Shown one piece after another: positions 1 through 11,661 of a stretch of 64,000 bases of DNA (position 1 is the stretch's first letter; each line of letters opens with the position of its first letter). Made by a program: the position numbers and the translations under genes. The notes beneath the pieces were generated by a model, which worked only from the letters and a program-made list of their open reading frames with translations, had not been told where the DNA came from and searched no databases. The DNA comes from Cinnamomum chago. Its lineage: Eukaryota; Streptophyta; Magnoliopsida; Laurales; Lauraceae. The stretch lies in assembly GCA_038049695.1 (NCBI GenBank), contig CP142460.1, positions 37,482,001 through 37,546,000 on the forward strand, written 5' to 3'.

Positions 1-2265
1 GTTCAAGTTAATTGGGTCCCATTTGCTAAGGTTTTAAGCCAAACTCTCATCTCTTTCATTCACTTTACCAAAATCCTGCAACTCTCTTAACCTAGGGTGA
101 GAAACCTTCTTTCCCTTCCACTTCATTCCTCTTGCATGCTCTAGCTATAGATCTCCAAAGAAGATTCCAAGGCCATCATCTTCTTCCTCTCATCTCAAGC
201 TTCCTATGGATATCTTCTTCTTGAAAGCTAAAGTTAGGAAAGCTCTCCATTTGTTTTCATTCCTTTTGTTTGGGCATTTCTAGGTAAGAGCTTCAACCCA
301 TATTTTTCATAGAGTTATTTTGGTTCCTTAAGATCTTGTTTTTCATTTGAAAACCCTTTTTGTGAAAATGGGTTTCTTGTTTTCAAGATTTTGTGGAGTT
401 TGAGTGGATTTCCCTTGGGTTTCTTGTAGTGTTGGAATAGCTTGAGTGAAGTGCTTGAGAAGGAGTATTTAACATTGGTCAAGGCAAGTAATCTCTCTAG
501 GAAATGATGCATGTGTATTTTGATTTCATTGTATTTTAGAAATTGTGCATTAAACTTGTTTACAAGCTTCATGATTATGTTTTTATTGGATTTGGATGTG
601 TGAAATGGTGGAAATGAACCCTTGGTGAGCATGAAGGCTCAAGGGATTGTATGTGATTGAAGGAGGAGAAGGAGGAGAAAAATGTAGTGGAAGTTGTACA
701 AGAGAAAGGCAGTTTCTGTACTCAGCGAGCACAGGCAGAAGCTTGTCCGCTCGAGCGACCCTTGGGTCCGGTCGAGCGACCAAGCCTCTGTTTGGTCCGA
801 GCGCAGACAGAGAGCTGTCCCTTCGAGCGCACTTATTATCCGCTCGAGCGAACTGTCTTGCTCGAGCGAAGTGTCATCACCTTGCAAGGTCCGCTCGAGC
901 GAACCTGCCAGATTCAGGAAGAAGAATTATTTCATTTTCTGTATTTTCTCGAAGGTTGAAAAACTAGACTATGTTAAGGGTTTGACTTGACATTGTGTAA
1001 ATGGAACTTCAAAATGCAACCCAACTTCGGGGACACCAATTCTTGTATATTCCGACATTTGGGGTCCCAATTACACAAAGGTCAATTAGCAGCCTTAACA
1101 CATGCTTGTCAGATTTCATGTTTGAATTCCGTTTTGGTACGATAAGTACCATCGTGTACTAGTTTTGGATTTCAACTATAAGCTTGTTTTGAAGAATTGT
1201 TTCAAGAAAAAGGGGGTCACTTCCTAAGCGTGTTATGCATATTTATTATGCCTTTTGCTAGTCGTGTTCGTCGTGTTTTGATAAGTGACTTCCCCCTTTT
1301 TATCTCGACATGTTTGATAGTGTTTCGCGTGTTTTGTGCATTCATGAATTAAGTAAACACCACTGAGCTTGGACTGCCCTTTCAGTTTGATCCACTGTCT
1401 GGGGGTCCTTAAACATGTGGACTGTCTGCAGACTGGTCGTGTATTTATTACACATCGTGCGTGTCCGGTTCCGCGGCCGGAATTCCCGTATTTGTGGGAA
1501 ATCGTGTCGTGATTATATTATGTATATTGTGCTTGTCGTGCGTGCTTGCTCTTTCCATTATATAAATCATAGAGAAAGGATGGGCTCTTGTGGAACATAA
1601 CTATTCATGATATTATAAGTATGCATGTTACCTTTGCTCGTATTTTAAATGCACCCTAGTCTTGTAACTGCTTATAGTTCAATAAAAGGTCTTTATATGA
1701 TTTCTTAAACCTTTTCTATTTTGTACTCATGCCTAAATTGGTTACCTGCCAAACCGTTGTGTTTGACCCTTGTTTGTTGGTGCCCAGGTGCAGGAGACGT
1801 TGCCTTTGAGGAGGAGCGTCAGGAGGAGGCTTGTGTGCCAACCCCTGTGAGAGAGTGGCAGCCCGACGATGTCATCTAGACGTCGGGCGGGTTCTTGAGT
1901 CTCGTCATCATTTTGTTTTGGGGTTTCCTTTGATTATTGATAAGTGTATTGGCCTCTGTTGGCCTCTTATGGGTTGTAACAAAAACTTAACTTACTTTCG
2001 TGTTAGTCTTATAACTTCAACTATGATGGGAATGCCATTTTAACTTCTTCCTTTGATACTATGTTTTGTTACTATTTGTCATGGCACTTAAATATTTTAT
2101 TGGTGCTCATCTTGATGTGTTTTGCTACACGCTTCCGCATACTTGATCGTGTGAGTCAGATTCCGCGTGTCTTTGTGAATCCTCACCGAGGGAACCTGTG
2201 GGAAAGTATATCTACAATTCAACAATCGCGTCGCTGGCCCAAGGCTCCGTTCTGGGGTCGCGACC
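1..2265 (+). mobile_element. Ty3/gypsy long LTR, 5'-truncated by window edge (K family)
   Basis: This stretch aligns by eye along its whole length with the complete solo LTR at 38684-41396; position 1 matches about 39160 there. Shared landmarks are the leader with a GTAAGA donor-like site (284-289), the palindrome array (745-905), the GCTTCCGCA word (2131-2139) and a terminal block ending GGGGTCGCGAC near 2265. The usual final CA and a target duplication are not seen, so the 3' edge is slightly truncated or mutated. No coding sequence lies inside; the short open frames differ between the two copies. Whether it is a solo LTR or the 3' LTR of an element starting left of the window cannot be decided. 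Confidence 0.8.
745..905. repeat. TCGA-core palindrome array in the LTR (CGCTCGAGCG type)
   Basis: About six spaced copies of CGCTCGAGCG or near-variants; perfect copies sit at 748-757, 841-850 and 892-901. Spacing is irregular (roughly 20-50 bp) and the spacers are not identical, so this is not a simple tandem repeat. The K-family copy at 39886-40026 has the same order of units with a short deletion. Confidence 0.8.
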
Positions 2266-4119
2266 CGAAGATGATAGTCCGGGGAGTAGAGGTCGACCCG
2301 GTGTTTCGAGGTTTGCTGAGGGAGGTGACGCTTCGGCAGCTAGCAAGACGCTTATGAATGCGCTTGTTCTGCTTCTCCTGGAGCATGAGTTGGTACTTGT
2401 TCTCATCGAAAGTGATGGTTAATGAAGCCGCCATTGTTAGTTTTGGAAAACTTCTGAAACAAGACCACGTCCATTAGTAATCACAAGAATATAGTGATCA
2501 TAAATGGGAAAGAACTATGGTTTTATCTTTTCAAATCGCTCAAGGGAACATGGCCCAGTCCATGCGAGACGAAAGAAGGCAAAAAGCCATAGAGGATACA
2601 ATTGAATGCAAGTACAGGAGGCTCATAGCGAGCATTCCGGTGACTGCTAGAAGCAATTGTAGACCTTAATTCAAATTACCGAGAAGCGAAGCTCACTTGA
2701 GGTAAAGATGATATAAGGTTGGAGATACAAATGTGTCGGTCGTGAATACAGTAGACCCAGAAGGGCGTACTAACACCGCTAGGCACAAATGTTGCAAATT
2801 GCATCTTTGGAATAGACACGAGATGGGATTTTTGAAAGGTCAAAATCGGGTTCATAAAAGAGAGCAAATGGTGTTCCAATCCGAATAAGGGCTCAAACAT
2901 TTCTGCAAGCGCTAAATCCGAAAAGGAGTGAACCAAGATTTCTCGAATGTGAACCCAAAAGTCACGGAAGTTTTTTTCTTTGAAAGTTCTTTTTTTTTTA
3001 GGAACACAAAGGCTTTTCAATTCGGCCTTATGAAACCTTAGTAGATAGATCAGCCCCCAGGTAAGGGTAGGATTACTTAATGAATCCGTTTGGAGGACCC
3101 TTGCCTCGAACAGTCTAGTTGTCTCCACACTTTGGACAAGGCTTTTCTTAGATCCACTTTGGTCAAAGAACGCAATTGGTGCAATCTTAGTGGGTTTGGA
3201 AATTTTTTTTATTTTTTTTATGGATTCATCAAAGAGAACGAACGGTGTTCCAATCTGAATAAGGGCTCAAACATTTCTATGAGCGCTAAATCCGAAAACG
3301 AGGGGACCAAACTTTCTTAAATTTGATTCCAAAAAGGAAGATTTTTTTTTAAAGAGTTTTTTTTCGAAGAGTTTTTTTTTTTTTTTTGGAATCCCTATCG
3401 GACTCATCAAAGAGAAAAGATGGCCCATTCCCCGATAAGAACAATAGCTGCGAACATTTCTGTGAGCTATCAAGTTCAAAGAGGAAAGGATCAAAGTTTC
3501 TCAAAGTTGAATCCGAAAAAGAGAAATCAGATTTTTTTCTCTTTTTTTTTTTTTGAAATGAGAAAGAATGGAAATAAGTTCAAAGGTAGAAAATTTTCAA
3601 AAATCCCATCTCATGTTTTTTGTTTTTTGGATGTGAGATCCAACATAGGCCATCAACTAGAAAGGAGCCTAAGAATTCAAGCATCGTGTTCTCAAGTGAA
3701 CTGGTCCCACCAGGTAAGCCAACTTGATGGACCCGATTTTTTTCTCTCTTTCCTCTCCTCTCCCATCCGTCCCCGGGGTCGCCGAGAGGATGTAAATGGA
3801 GGGAAGAAAGGGGAGAAAAAAGGGGCATCTATATTTTTGTACGAGTATGCCAGATTTTCTATTCTACTTGGAATTTAGAAATGGTGATCCGGAGATCCAC
3901 CTTCGCAAGGAGAATGGAAATCAGCCTTTTTCTAACTTTCCATTGCACAAATATTTAAGAAAAGAGACGGTTTTTTGAATGCCATTAGAGGCGATTTTTT
4001 GTGCCGTAGAAGGCGATTTGTGCCGTGAAAGGCAATTTTGCCGTGAAAGGTGATTTACAAATCTTATCAAAATGAAAGACAAGAATTGTGATTTTTTTTC
4101 TCTTAAAAAAAATACAAAG
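2266..4119. other. Unassigned repeat-rich region, no supportable gene
   Basis: No convincing coding sequence. Small open frames exist (for example minus strand 2219-2434) but match no family I recognise. There are A/T homopolymer runs around 2990, 3200, 3340-3390 and 3540, degenerate direct repeats (2820-3530), and GCCGTGAAAGGCGATTT-like repeats at about 3995-4060. The solo LTR at 4120 separates this stretch from 7208-9346, so both are probably one older element. Repeat words such as GGGCTCAAACATTTCTG resemble 61450-61560 in the Tat element, which suggests Tat non-coding sequence. That assignment is inference. Confidence 0.4.
2820..3530. repeat. Degenerate direct repeats around GGGCTCAAACATTTCT
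   Basis: Similar blocks containing 'gggctcaaacatttct' followed by 'agcgctaaatccgaaaa' occur near 2888 and 3263. A more diverged block is near 3447 ('gcgaacatttctgtgagc'). Each is preceded by a 'catcaaagagaa'-like word and followed by 'aagtttctc'. The interval is about 375 bp, then about 185 bp. Confidence 0.55.
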
Positions 4120-7100
4120 TGTCACGACCCCGGATTGGGTCACCGAGGCCTTAATCCGGGATCGGGATTAATGATGTACCACATCGGTTTAATGCCATAC
4201 CTTTATGTAATATTTATTTAATTTACCACAGGTGTCCGCGGTGAGGATATCACATCAATATAATAAATATTTCTGTTTAAATGCAGAAGCGTGTAAAAAT
4301 CAAATGATATTTCATTTCTAATCACAATATAAATCACATGTATAATCAAGTATCAGAATGAGCAATGATCATTAGCATGTTTCCCCAAAAGTAAGTTAGA
4401 GTTTTAAACAAAAGATCATTTAATTACATTCCCAAAAATAGAGGCCAACAAAGGCCAATATAAACAAAATACCAATTCCCAAAGAATGGTTAAACAATTT
4501 CCCCAAAATATTCTGTCTCTCATGGCAAACGAATGTCTACATGACATCATCAGCACACCACTCAACTAAGCGCTGCGGTTCATCGACCGCCTCCTCTGGC
4601 TCCTCCTCAAGGTAGCCGGCAATGGGACCTGAGTACCAAAGAGTGGGTCAAACACGACGGTTTGGCAAATGGGTAAAATACAATGACAATATATAATAAA
4701 TGAGTTTACCTTCAAAAGCATTTAAACCTGTTTGAATAACAATTTCTATAAACAAGATAAAACATTTATTCAAATACAAGTATGCATTGTAAAACATGTA
4801 AAGGTAACCAAGGAATCGGGAAACAAGCAAGATGGCAACCACACGAAGCTAAGTCCTCTATCACTAAAGTGACAGAGCAATAACTAGGCACTGATCTCAG
4901 TCACTCGAGGTGAGGAGAAACAATGGATCTTATAAATACATATACATATACTATACATGACCACGGTAGCGAGCCGGGCATCAGGGACCACAGTAGCAAT
5001 CTGCGGCATCGGGACAAGACCACAGTAATAACCGGGTAGCGGGATCCAAACTGCAGCTGGCGGGACAAGAGGGGAATCTCCAAGTCAGTGAATCAGACCA
5101 ACAAGGTTATCCAAGCTTAGTGGTGTTGACTCATAGGTTAAATACCAATCGAGACATGTACAAGTAAACCAAATGCAAGTAAATAAACAGGCTGGACGGG
5201 GGTGCTCAAGGGCACACTGTCATTTCTTGTCGAGCAATGCATCTCGAGGCTAGCAATTAATATAAGTACAATTTCAATGCTTTCGGGAATGATAAACCAT
5301 AATTCATGAATTTTCGGGAATACATGTGACAATTCGGAATAATCGAAAACATAGTTGATCTTTTGAAATTTCGGGACAAGTATTGGGATTCAAAACTAGT
5401 CCAAGGTGAATAGGGGTCTCTATGCTGATTTCGATATAACTTGGTACTCTTTGAGTTTAGGGACATTCCAAGCTCCTTACACACCTTGGCGATTATTAAG
5501 ACTTTAATGAATCTTTGTGATGTGGTTTCTTTCTCAAATAGGCTTCATACATTGCCTAATAATTCTCCCCGATGTCAAGGGGTTCCCTTAAAAACCTTTC
5601 CCGAGCTCCAAAAGTGGTCCATACCCGAGAAGGGGTGCGCTCGAACGGACCTGGACTGCGCAGAAAGACGAGCAGACAGAACGTCTGTACCCTCGAGCGG
5701 CCAATGGTGCGCTCGAGTGGCGAACGGCGCGCTCGAGTGGGCAGCCAATCTGCTGCCCAAGCTGCAGTTAGAATGACTTCGCGCTCGAGCGGCCTGATAC
5801 GCGCTCGAGCGGGCAGTCATTTCTGCTACCCGGGAATGGCCATTCTGGTCTTTTTCTCCTTCATCTCCAAAACATTTTTCTTGCAACAAAAGGCCTTCTT
5901 GCCTCCCAATAACAACCATTAAATCTCTTCAAACAATCACATAATAACCTTCATCAAAACTCTAATAAACATTAAATCTAAACACCTTCTTCTTCACATT
6001 CAACACCAAAGAAAGAGAAGGAACCCCAACATTCACAAAGGTTCATTTGAGCCATAATCAAAAGATAAGAATAAAGGGAAATAAACCACATTTCCATGAC
6101 AATAAATGAGTTAACAAAAGCCTTTCATGAACATTTATTTCACAATGAATGCAAGCTAATAAATATGGATGTGAATAGCAAAATCAACCACATTCTTCAT
6201 AAAACTATTAAATGTTCAAACTATCATTTCATCCACTTGCCTTTGGTCTCTAATCAAGAAAATCCAAGTCTCTAATAACTTCTCAAGCACAAAATCCAAG
6301 CTACAAGCAAAAACCCCTCAAAACAAACCCTAAAATGGGTCAAACAAAGAATGAAGAAGATAGAACTCACAATAATGAAAATGGAGCTTCTCAACGACTA
6401 GAAGAATACAAATCTAGAAGATGGAGAAGATTGCTTACTTGGATGACCTTCAAATGGGAAGAGTTAGCTCAAAGGGAGTCTCAAGGTCGATGGACTTCTC
6501 TACAAATGGTATCAAAAGGAAGTTTACAAGGTGAGGAAGAAAATGATAACCTCCATTTCTTGATTGATGCAAGTTTGGTGTGGATTGGAGATGGAGAGAG
6601 CAAGAAGAAGAAGAGAAAGTTGCAAGAGAAAACCCTAGGTTGAAGTGTTGTGCTGGAAAATGGAGAATGAGATGAAAGGGAGAGTGGGTTTCCCTTTTGA
6701 TAACAAATGGGGCTGGGTCCCACTACTTAAGGAGCTTATTGGGCTGAAATCATGTCTTTCGGGATCTCGGATGAATTCGACGAAGAAGGAAGAAATGATC
6801 ACCGAAATATCTAGTTTTCAAAAAGTATATGTTTCACGGGTTTCGGGGGTATCGAGTTTTGGGTACAAATTTAGTGTAAAAGGACTGTTTTGCCCTCAAG
6901 GCTAGGAAATCAGGTTTCGGGGTCTCGAACTGAAACGGGATCAACATGAAAGTCATAGGGATTAACAATACAATTAAAATGGGATTAAAACAATGAAAGC
7001 AAGAATCTCCGATAAATCCCCAAGCACATGCAAGGTCATAAAAAGGAACCCCCTAAGGGCCCCATTAATTACCAAGCAATCAAAGCTCCCCACAACTAAT

Positions 7101-7207
7101 ATCAAAAGCTATTCCAAACCCAACTAGTCAAAGACTACTAATAACGCTTAAGACTAACACAAGACTTAATTATCACTAATCGATAACACTCGGGACGGGG
7201 TCTTACA
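4120..7207 (-). mobile_element. Solo LTR N, Ty3/gypsy chromovirus type
   Basis: On the minus strand it begins TGTAAGACCCCGTCCCGAG (at 7207) and ends with the CCGGGGTCGTGACA block (at 4120), length 3088 bp. Flanking 5-mers are CAAAG (4115-4119) and CAATG (7208-7212), a 4/5 target-site duplication, so it is a complete insertion reduced to one LTR. On the minus strand it carries a donor-like GTAAGC (6438-6433), a palindrome array (5636-5813) and a GCTTCCGCA variant (4290-4282). The plus-strand open frame 6335-6643 is a shadow of the LTR leader. Confidence 0.85.
5636..5813. repeat. TCGA-core palindrome array in LTR N
   Basis: Six spaced units, such as GCGCTCGAACGG, CCCTCGAGCGG, GCGCTCGAGTGG and CGCGCTCGAGCGG, sit in the same relative LTR position as the arrays at 745, 18459, 20292, 31353 and 39886. 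Several units are imperfect palindromes by C/T or A/G changes. Confidence 0.75.
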
Positions 7208-7610
7208 CAATGTACAATAGAAAAGTAAGAAAGGGAATCTGACTTCTCAGGAGATTGTGGGGACCAGTTCAAATCGACAGTCGCAAGTCATGTATGGACT
7301 CCGCCATCGTCCTTCAAATGAGAACGCTTAATGCTTTGATTCTTTGGCTTGGCTTGGACTTCAGTTTTTTAGAGGATAAGGACCAAGGGAAGGTCCTATA
7401 CCCAATGAAAAATGAAAAGACGGGCTGAAGAGCCGCGTCTTGGCCATGTTGAGTAGGAGAAGAGGAGGCTTTTTTCTTAGAGGGGGGGGGGGGACTTGAT
7501 CACCTTTGGGTGTTTGTTGCAGCAGAGTTTTTTCAGAGTAGCGGGGCTTCTGGATTTTGAGTTCGGGATTCCGGGATTCTGCGTGTTTTTTGGCTTCTTG
7601 GAGTCACCTC

Positions 7611-7618
7611 CTTTTATA
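7611..7618 (-). promoter_or_regulatory. TATA box (TATAAAAG) of the Tat-like LTR
   Basis: Perfect plant TATA consensus TATAAAAG on the minus strand, followed by GGAGGTGAC and a leader. It lies about 1.7 kb inside the LTR start at 9346, downstream of the tandem repeats, which fits a U3/R boundary. Confidence 0.6.
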
Positions 7619-8544
7619 GGCATTTGGTAGCCTTTAGGTGACTTTATGGGCTTTAATGGATTAAAACCACATAATGGGAGGAGTTACAAGTTTTAAATCC
7701 TTTATTTCGTAACTCCTTTTTCTCGGCTTCTGATTGGCCTGTGGAGATAATGGGCATTTAATCGCCTTCAATCTCCATGATGAAAGGAGTTTCATAACTT
7801 TAATGTCATGATGACTTGGACTTGTAACTCCCATTCCCTTGAATCTGATTGGGCCGTCCAAAAAAATGAGTTAATGACCGCATTTAGGTGGGCCAATTAA
7901 CAACATTAAGTGGTCGTTGGGGATTTGAAATTTTGGAATTCTTCCTGCGATGATCGACGATGGATCTTCATGTTGATCGATGTCGGATGATCATGCAAAT
8001 TCAAATATTGGTTGATACCAGCGGGCCGGTGACATATGTCTTGTCGATTTCTTAATCGGTCGGACAGAAAGTGCACTTTCTTGGTCAGCCGATTGGCGAT
8101 CTTGGAGCGATCGGTGACGATTTCATGCTCTTAACAGCAGATCCGTGATGTTGACAAAGATCAGTCGTTTCCGAGCATCAAAAATCGAATTTTCAGGAAA
8201 TCACAGGGGCTGGAACTCCCGGAATGCGAAAAGAATTGGAAAAAGCGGCCCTGCGGCGGAAAACCGGCTACCCGGATTTCCAAGGTCACCGGCCACTGTG
8301 GGCCATGGTCGCCGGAGAACCATGGGGGGATTTTCCCCTTTGGTCGCCGCTTTGTCAGTCGTTTTTCGAGCTTTTTTGCTTCTTTTTTATCCTGTATTTC
8401 TTTTTGACATCTTTCCTCGTTTTTTGACTTGGTTCTCCTGGAGAAAACCCAATGAGAAATTGTGCAAAAGCCGGGCACAAAGTTTCCTATTTTTTAGAAA
8501 AGTCGAAGACTTTGCCGTGCAGAGTTGCTGATTTTTGTCAAGAG

Positions 8545-9190
8545 TTGAAACTAGGTCAAACGATGTCGGAATGACCTGAAATTCGACATGAGGTCTCCTG
8601 AGCAGTAGATAGGACCAACCATGTGCTTTTGTTTGAGTTTTGATGTGCCGTTTGGGGTCCCGTCGCTGCTAGGCTTGATTTCGCTGTGAGGAAGATGTCG
8701 CGCTTTGATGTGCGGTCAACCGATGTCCGATTGGTCTGAAATTGGATAGGGAGCTTATTGGAGTCATTTTGAGATGATCCATTGTCTCCGATTTGGATGT
8801 CATGGTCCCGGGGTGATCCGCCGCCTATAGCCTTGATTTTCTTTTGGAGCGTCAAAGCTAGGTCAAACGTTGTCGGAATGACCTGAAATTTGACGTGCAG
8901 CCCTTTTGAAGCATATTGAAGCCGCCCATGTGCTCCGTTTGATGAGTAATGGTCCCGATGGTTCTCGCCACCGAGAGCCTTGATTTTCTTTCGGAGTGTC
9001 AAAGCCGGGTCAAACATTGTTGGAATTACCTGAAATTTGACTTGGAGCCTTTTGGAGGTATTTTGAGATCATCCATAAGCTCAGATAGAAGTTTTGATGT
9101 CTTCGACGCCGCCGCTGCCAGGAGCACTATTTGATTGCTGGAAGAGTGAAGTTAGGCCAAATGATGTTGGAATGGCCCGAAACTTCATGT
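8545..9190 (-). repeat. About 148-bp tandem repeat, five copies, in the Tat-like U3
   Basis: A conserved core reading 'ggtcaaacgatgtcggaatg' and then 'acctgaaatt' recurs at about 8553, 8714, 8862, 9008 and 9154 (spacing 161, 148, 146, 146 bp). The copies are diverged but clearly related, and the third and fourth are the most alike. Upstream of a TATA box, such repeats are candidates for transcriptional enhancers of the element. Confidence 0.75.
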
Positions 9191-9276
9191 GAAGTCCTCT
9201 TTTAGTTGTGTTGAAGGATCTATCAGTTTTCTAGTGATTCTGACAAGATCTGATGCTTGAAGCGGCATTGCCTGTT

Positions 9277-9705
9277 TGTAGTAGGATGCGACTTCATGTG
9301 GCTTTCTTGATGTTGAAGAGGCAAAGTGACATTTTTGGTGTCAACAAACTCTGCCAAAGGTAGCATGTGCATCTTTTTCCCTGTCCTCATAAGAATAAAA
9401 TGAGCTGACTTGGTGAGACGGTCCACAATGACCCATATCGCATCGTTGCCTTTGCTGGTCCTCAGTAGTCCCGAAATAAAGTCCATGGTAATGTGCTCCC
9501 ATTTCCATTCCGAGATCTCCAACGGTTGTAATAATCCTGGAGGCTTCTGATGTTCTGCCTTAATCAACTGACAAGTCATGCAACGGGAGACAAACGTTGT
9601 AATCTCTCTCTTCATGTTGTTCCACCAAAATCTGCCCTTCAAATTCTGATACATCTTCGTACTACCTGGATGCATAGAGTACCTCGTATTGTGAGCCTCG
9701 GTCAT
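9277..9705. repeat. 429-bp direct repeat, copy 1
   Basis: Contains 70 bp of the Tat-like LTR start (9277-9346) and 359 bp of the element A integrase (9347-9705). Copy 2 (11662-12090) has the same length. I count only about three single-base differences (for example acaaacgttg/acaaacgctg), all transitions. The two copies flank the copia LTR 9705-11661. Confidence 0.85.
9347..9705 (-). pseudogene. Integrase fragment of chromovirus A (duplicate copy 1)
   Basis: Encodes the integrase zinc-binding region and the first part of the catalytic core: the CX2C pair in SRCMTCQ, then the motif TMDFISG carrying the first catalytic Asp. The frame continues into Tat LTR sequence at 9346, giving an artificial chimeric C-terminus. 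Upstream (higher coordinates) it is cut at 9705 by the copia LTR. It duplicates 11732-12090 almost exactly, so it is a by-product of the rearrangement and not an independent element. Confidence 0.8.
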
Positions 9706-11661
9706 GGCTGTTTTTGGTTTTTCAAGTTTTAAAACAAGAAACCCAGATCTGATTTTCCAGCCATGAAAACATGCATAGAAATCCATGAAATCATGATCAA
9801 CATGTGTCTAAAGAAAGGAGAAGATAGAGGACTATCACCTTGATGATTTGAATGCCTCAAAACTCTGAAAAGAAAGACTTCAAAGGACTGATATCAGCGT
9901 GCAACCAGCAATACAGGTGCAGGAATTTCTCCTTTGATCTTCTCTTCTATTCCACTTCCCAATCTAATTGGTCTTGATGGTGGGATCAAACTATGGAATC
10001 CTAAGAAGGGTTTTCAGAATTACTCTTTGTGGAACAAGACCTGAACCTGATCTCCACTCTTCAATCTATGAAGAAGAAGATGCAATGGGCTGGGCGTGAA
10101 TGCCTCTCACTTGTCTTGGGCGGCCAATGGGGTTTCTTAATAGTTGCAAGCCTAGGGTAGAATTCCAGCCACTTGGTTTCTTCTTATGTGTTGCACGCCA
10201 AAAGGAGTCTCCCTTATATTTATAAAGATTAGATTCCTTTAAGGAATCCTCTTTCTAATAGGAATGACAATCCCTAAAAAATAGCAACCAACCACCTTTA
10301 GTTGTGCAACCCTTTCTAATTAAAGACACTAAAATTTAGTAACTTTAATTATAGGAATCCTTACCAAAAAAGGAGTTGTTCCTTCCAAGTAAAGATACCT
10401 GGTCATACTTGGAAACCTCACACAAGTGGCTCCCCTTATGGCTGGCCCACAAGATTGATAAACACACCATGGCCCACTAGTTAATAATTTTGCTAGAGTT
10501 AAATTCATGTATGCCATAAAAAGCCTATTTGAATTTAAACTCAAAATTATTCTTCCACATAATTAATTCAACCACTTATCATTTAATTAAATTAGGAAAC
10601 CATGCCAATATAGGAAAGTGGCTAGAAGAGGGACCAAAAGACATATTTGCCCTTGGCTCCCAAAATGACCAAAATGTCCATGCTAACCCCATAGCAACAT
10701 TAAGATCATTTTAACCCTAACTCATTCCACTAGAGAGTTATGGTTGCACTCCAGGGACAAATATTAAATTGCAAATAAAGCTCATCATAAATAGACGATT
10801 GTCTTTGACCTACCAAGTACAATGACCACAATGCCCCTCTATGTAACATCCATAATCAAGTAGGTTAACCGATGTACTATCTACCTTCTTGATTACATCT
10901 TATCCTTAGAACTTCATACCCTTGACTTAATCATCATCCGGATATCATTCTCTTGATCCAGGGAGCGACCCACAAGTTCAATATCCATATGGAACATCCA
11001 TATACTAAGATCTTAGATTCTGATGATTAATCGGATAATTCTAAGGGGACGATCATTCCATCATTTGATGGCATAGATTCCATATTGCATTTGCACGTCC
11101 CAACTAATCAAGCCCGAGCACCCAAAACACAGAGCTGTTGACCCATGAACAGGATCTCACCCATAGTGAATTAAAGCACAAGAACTTGACTTCGTCAGTT
11201 CATCCACAAATGCTCAAGATTAAGAGCACTGGTCACTCAGTAGCAAGAGGTGAGTTGATCTCTCTCTGTGATAGTACTATTTTAGAGATCACACCTACAA
11301 GTGGTCCTGTTCAATGCATGACACATGCACTAATGAGATAAATCCGGAAAGACCTCCGTGACTAAGGTAAGTCACCCTGAATACAGGAGAATATCTCATT
11401 ATAACTTATACCAAGATGAAGTGCCCAACTCCATCTCTCAGTTATGAACAATTTTATTGTTTCAAGTGTCCATGACTTAGACCTTACTGTGCGTAGCCAC
11501 TACACACCTGAGTCATTTACTAGAAAACAATGGGCCTTACACAACCATACATATACACAAGTATAAAGAGAAAGATGTCATTCCATTAAATAACCAATAA
11601 ATATCCAGTAACAGAGATGTGAGTGCAGTCAGTGGGCTTTAGGGCATACACCAATCCAACA
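9705..11661 (-). mobile_element. Ty1/copia-type LTR (1957 bp) with unmatched flanks
   Basis: On the minus strand it starts TGTTGGATTGGTGTATGCCC (11661) and ends AAACAGCCA (9705), so it has TG...CA ends. A TATA-like element (minus, within 10211-10224) lies about 1.4 kb in. There is no coding sequence. The start resembles copia LTRs. The flanking 5-mers, GGTCA (9700-9704) and TGTAG (11662-11666), do not match. The flanks are instead 429-bp direct repeats, so this LTR is probably a recombination product of two insertions. Confidence 0.65.

Larger units (their letters stand above)
7208..9346 (-). mobile_element. Start of a minus-strand Tat-like LTR (U3 and downstream)
   Basis: Read on the minus strand the element begins at 9346 with TGTTGACACCAAAAATGTC. 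That start is nearly identical to the 3' LTR start of the Tat element G at 63399 (TGTTAACACCAAAAATGTC). It interrupts the integrase gene of element A, whose reading frame runs directly into it. A five-copy tandem repeat (8545-9190) and a TATA box (7618-7611) follow in the order expected of U3. The far end of the LTR is unclear because solo LTR N lies within the element and no primer-binding site could be found. No coding sequence is seen. Confidence 0.6.

Noticed and set aside
2219..2434. Minus-strand open frame of 71 codons as a gene
   Set aside because: It crosses the end of the LTR at 2265, has no recognisable motif, and no homologue elsewhere in the window.
3330..3560. T-runs as poly(A) tails of retroposons or processed genes
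   Set aside because: No adjoining SINE or gene body and no target duplications could be recognised; they recur with the local repeat unit.
6335..6643. Plus-strand open frame of 102 codons
   Set aside because: It is the reverse strand of the conserved LTR leader of N; the frame is not kept in J, C or L.
4120..7207. Taking this LTR as the 3' LTR of element A
   Set aside because: It has its own near-perfect 5-bp duplication (CAAAG/CAATG) and lies inside other sequence, so it is an independent solo LTR.
9223..9346. C-terminal extension of the integrase frame (VDTKNVTLPLQHQ)
   Set aside because: It is read-through from integrase into the inserted Tat-like LTR and is repeated at 11629-11731; an artefact of insertion.
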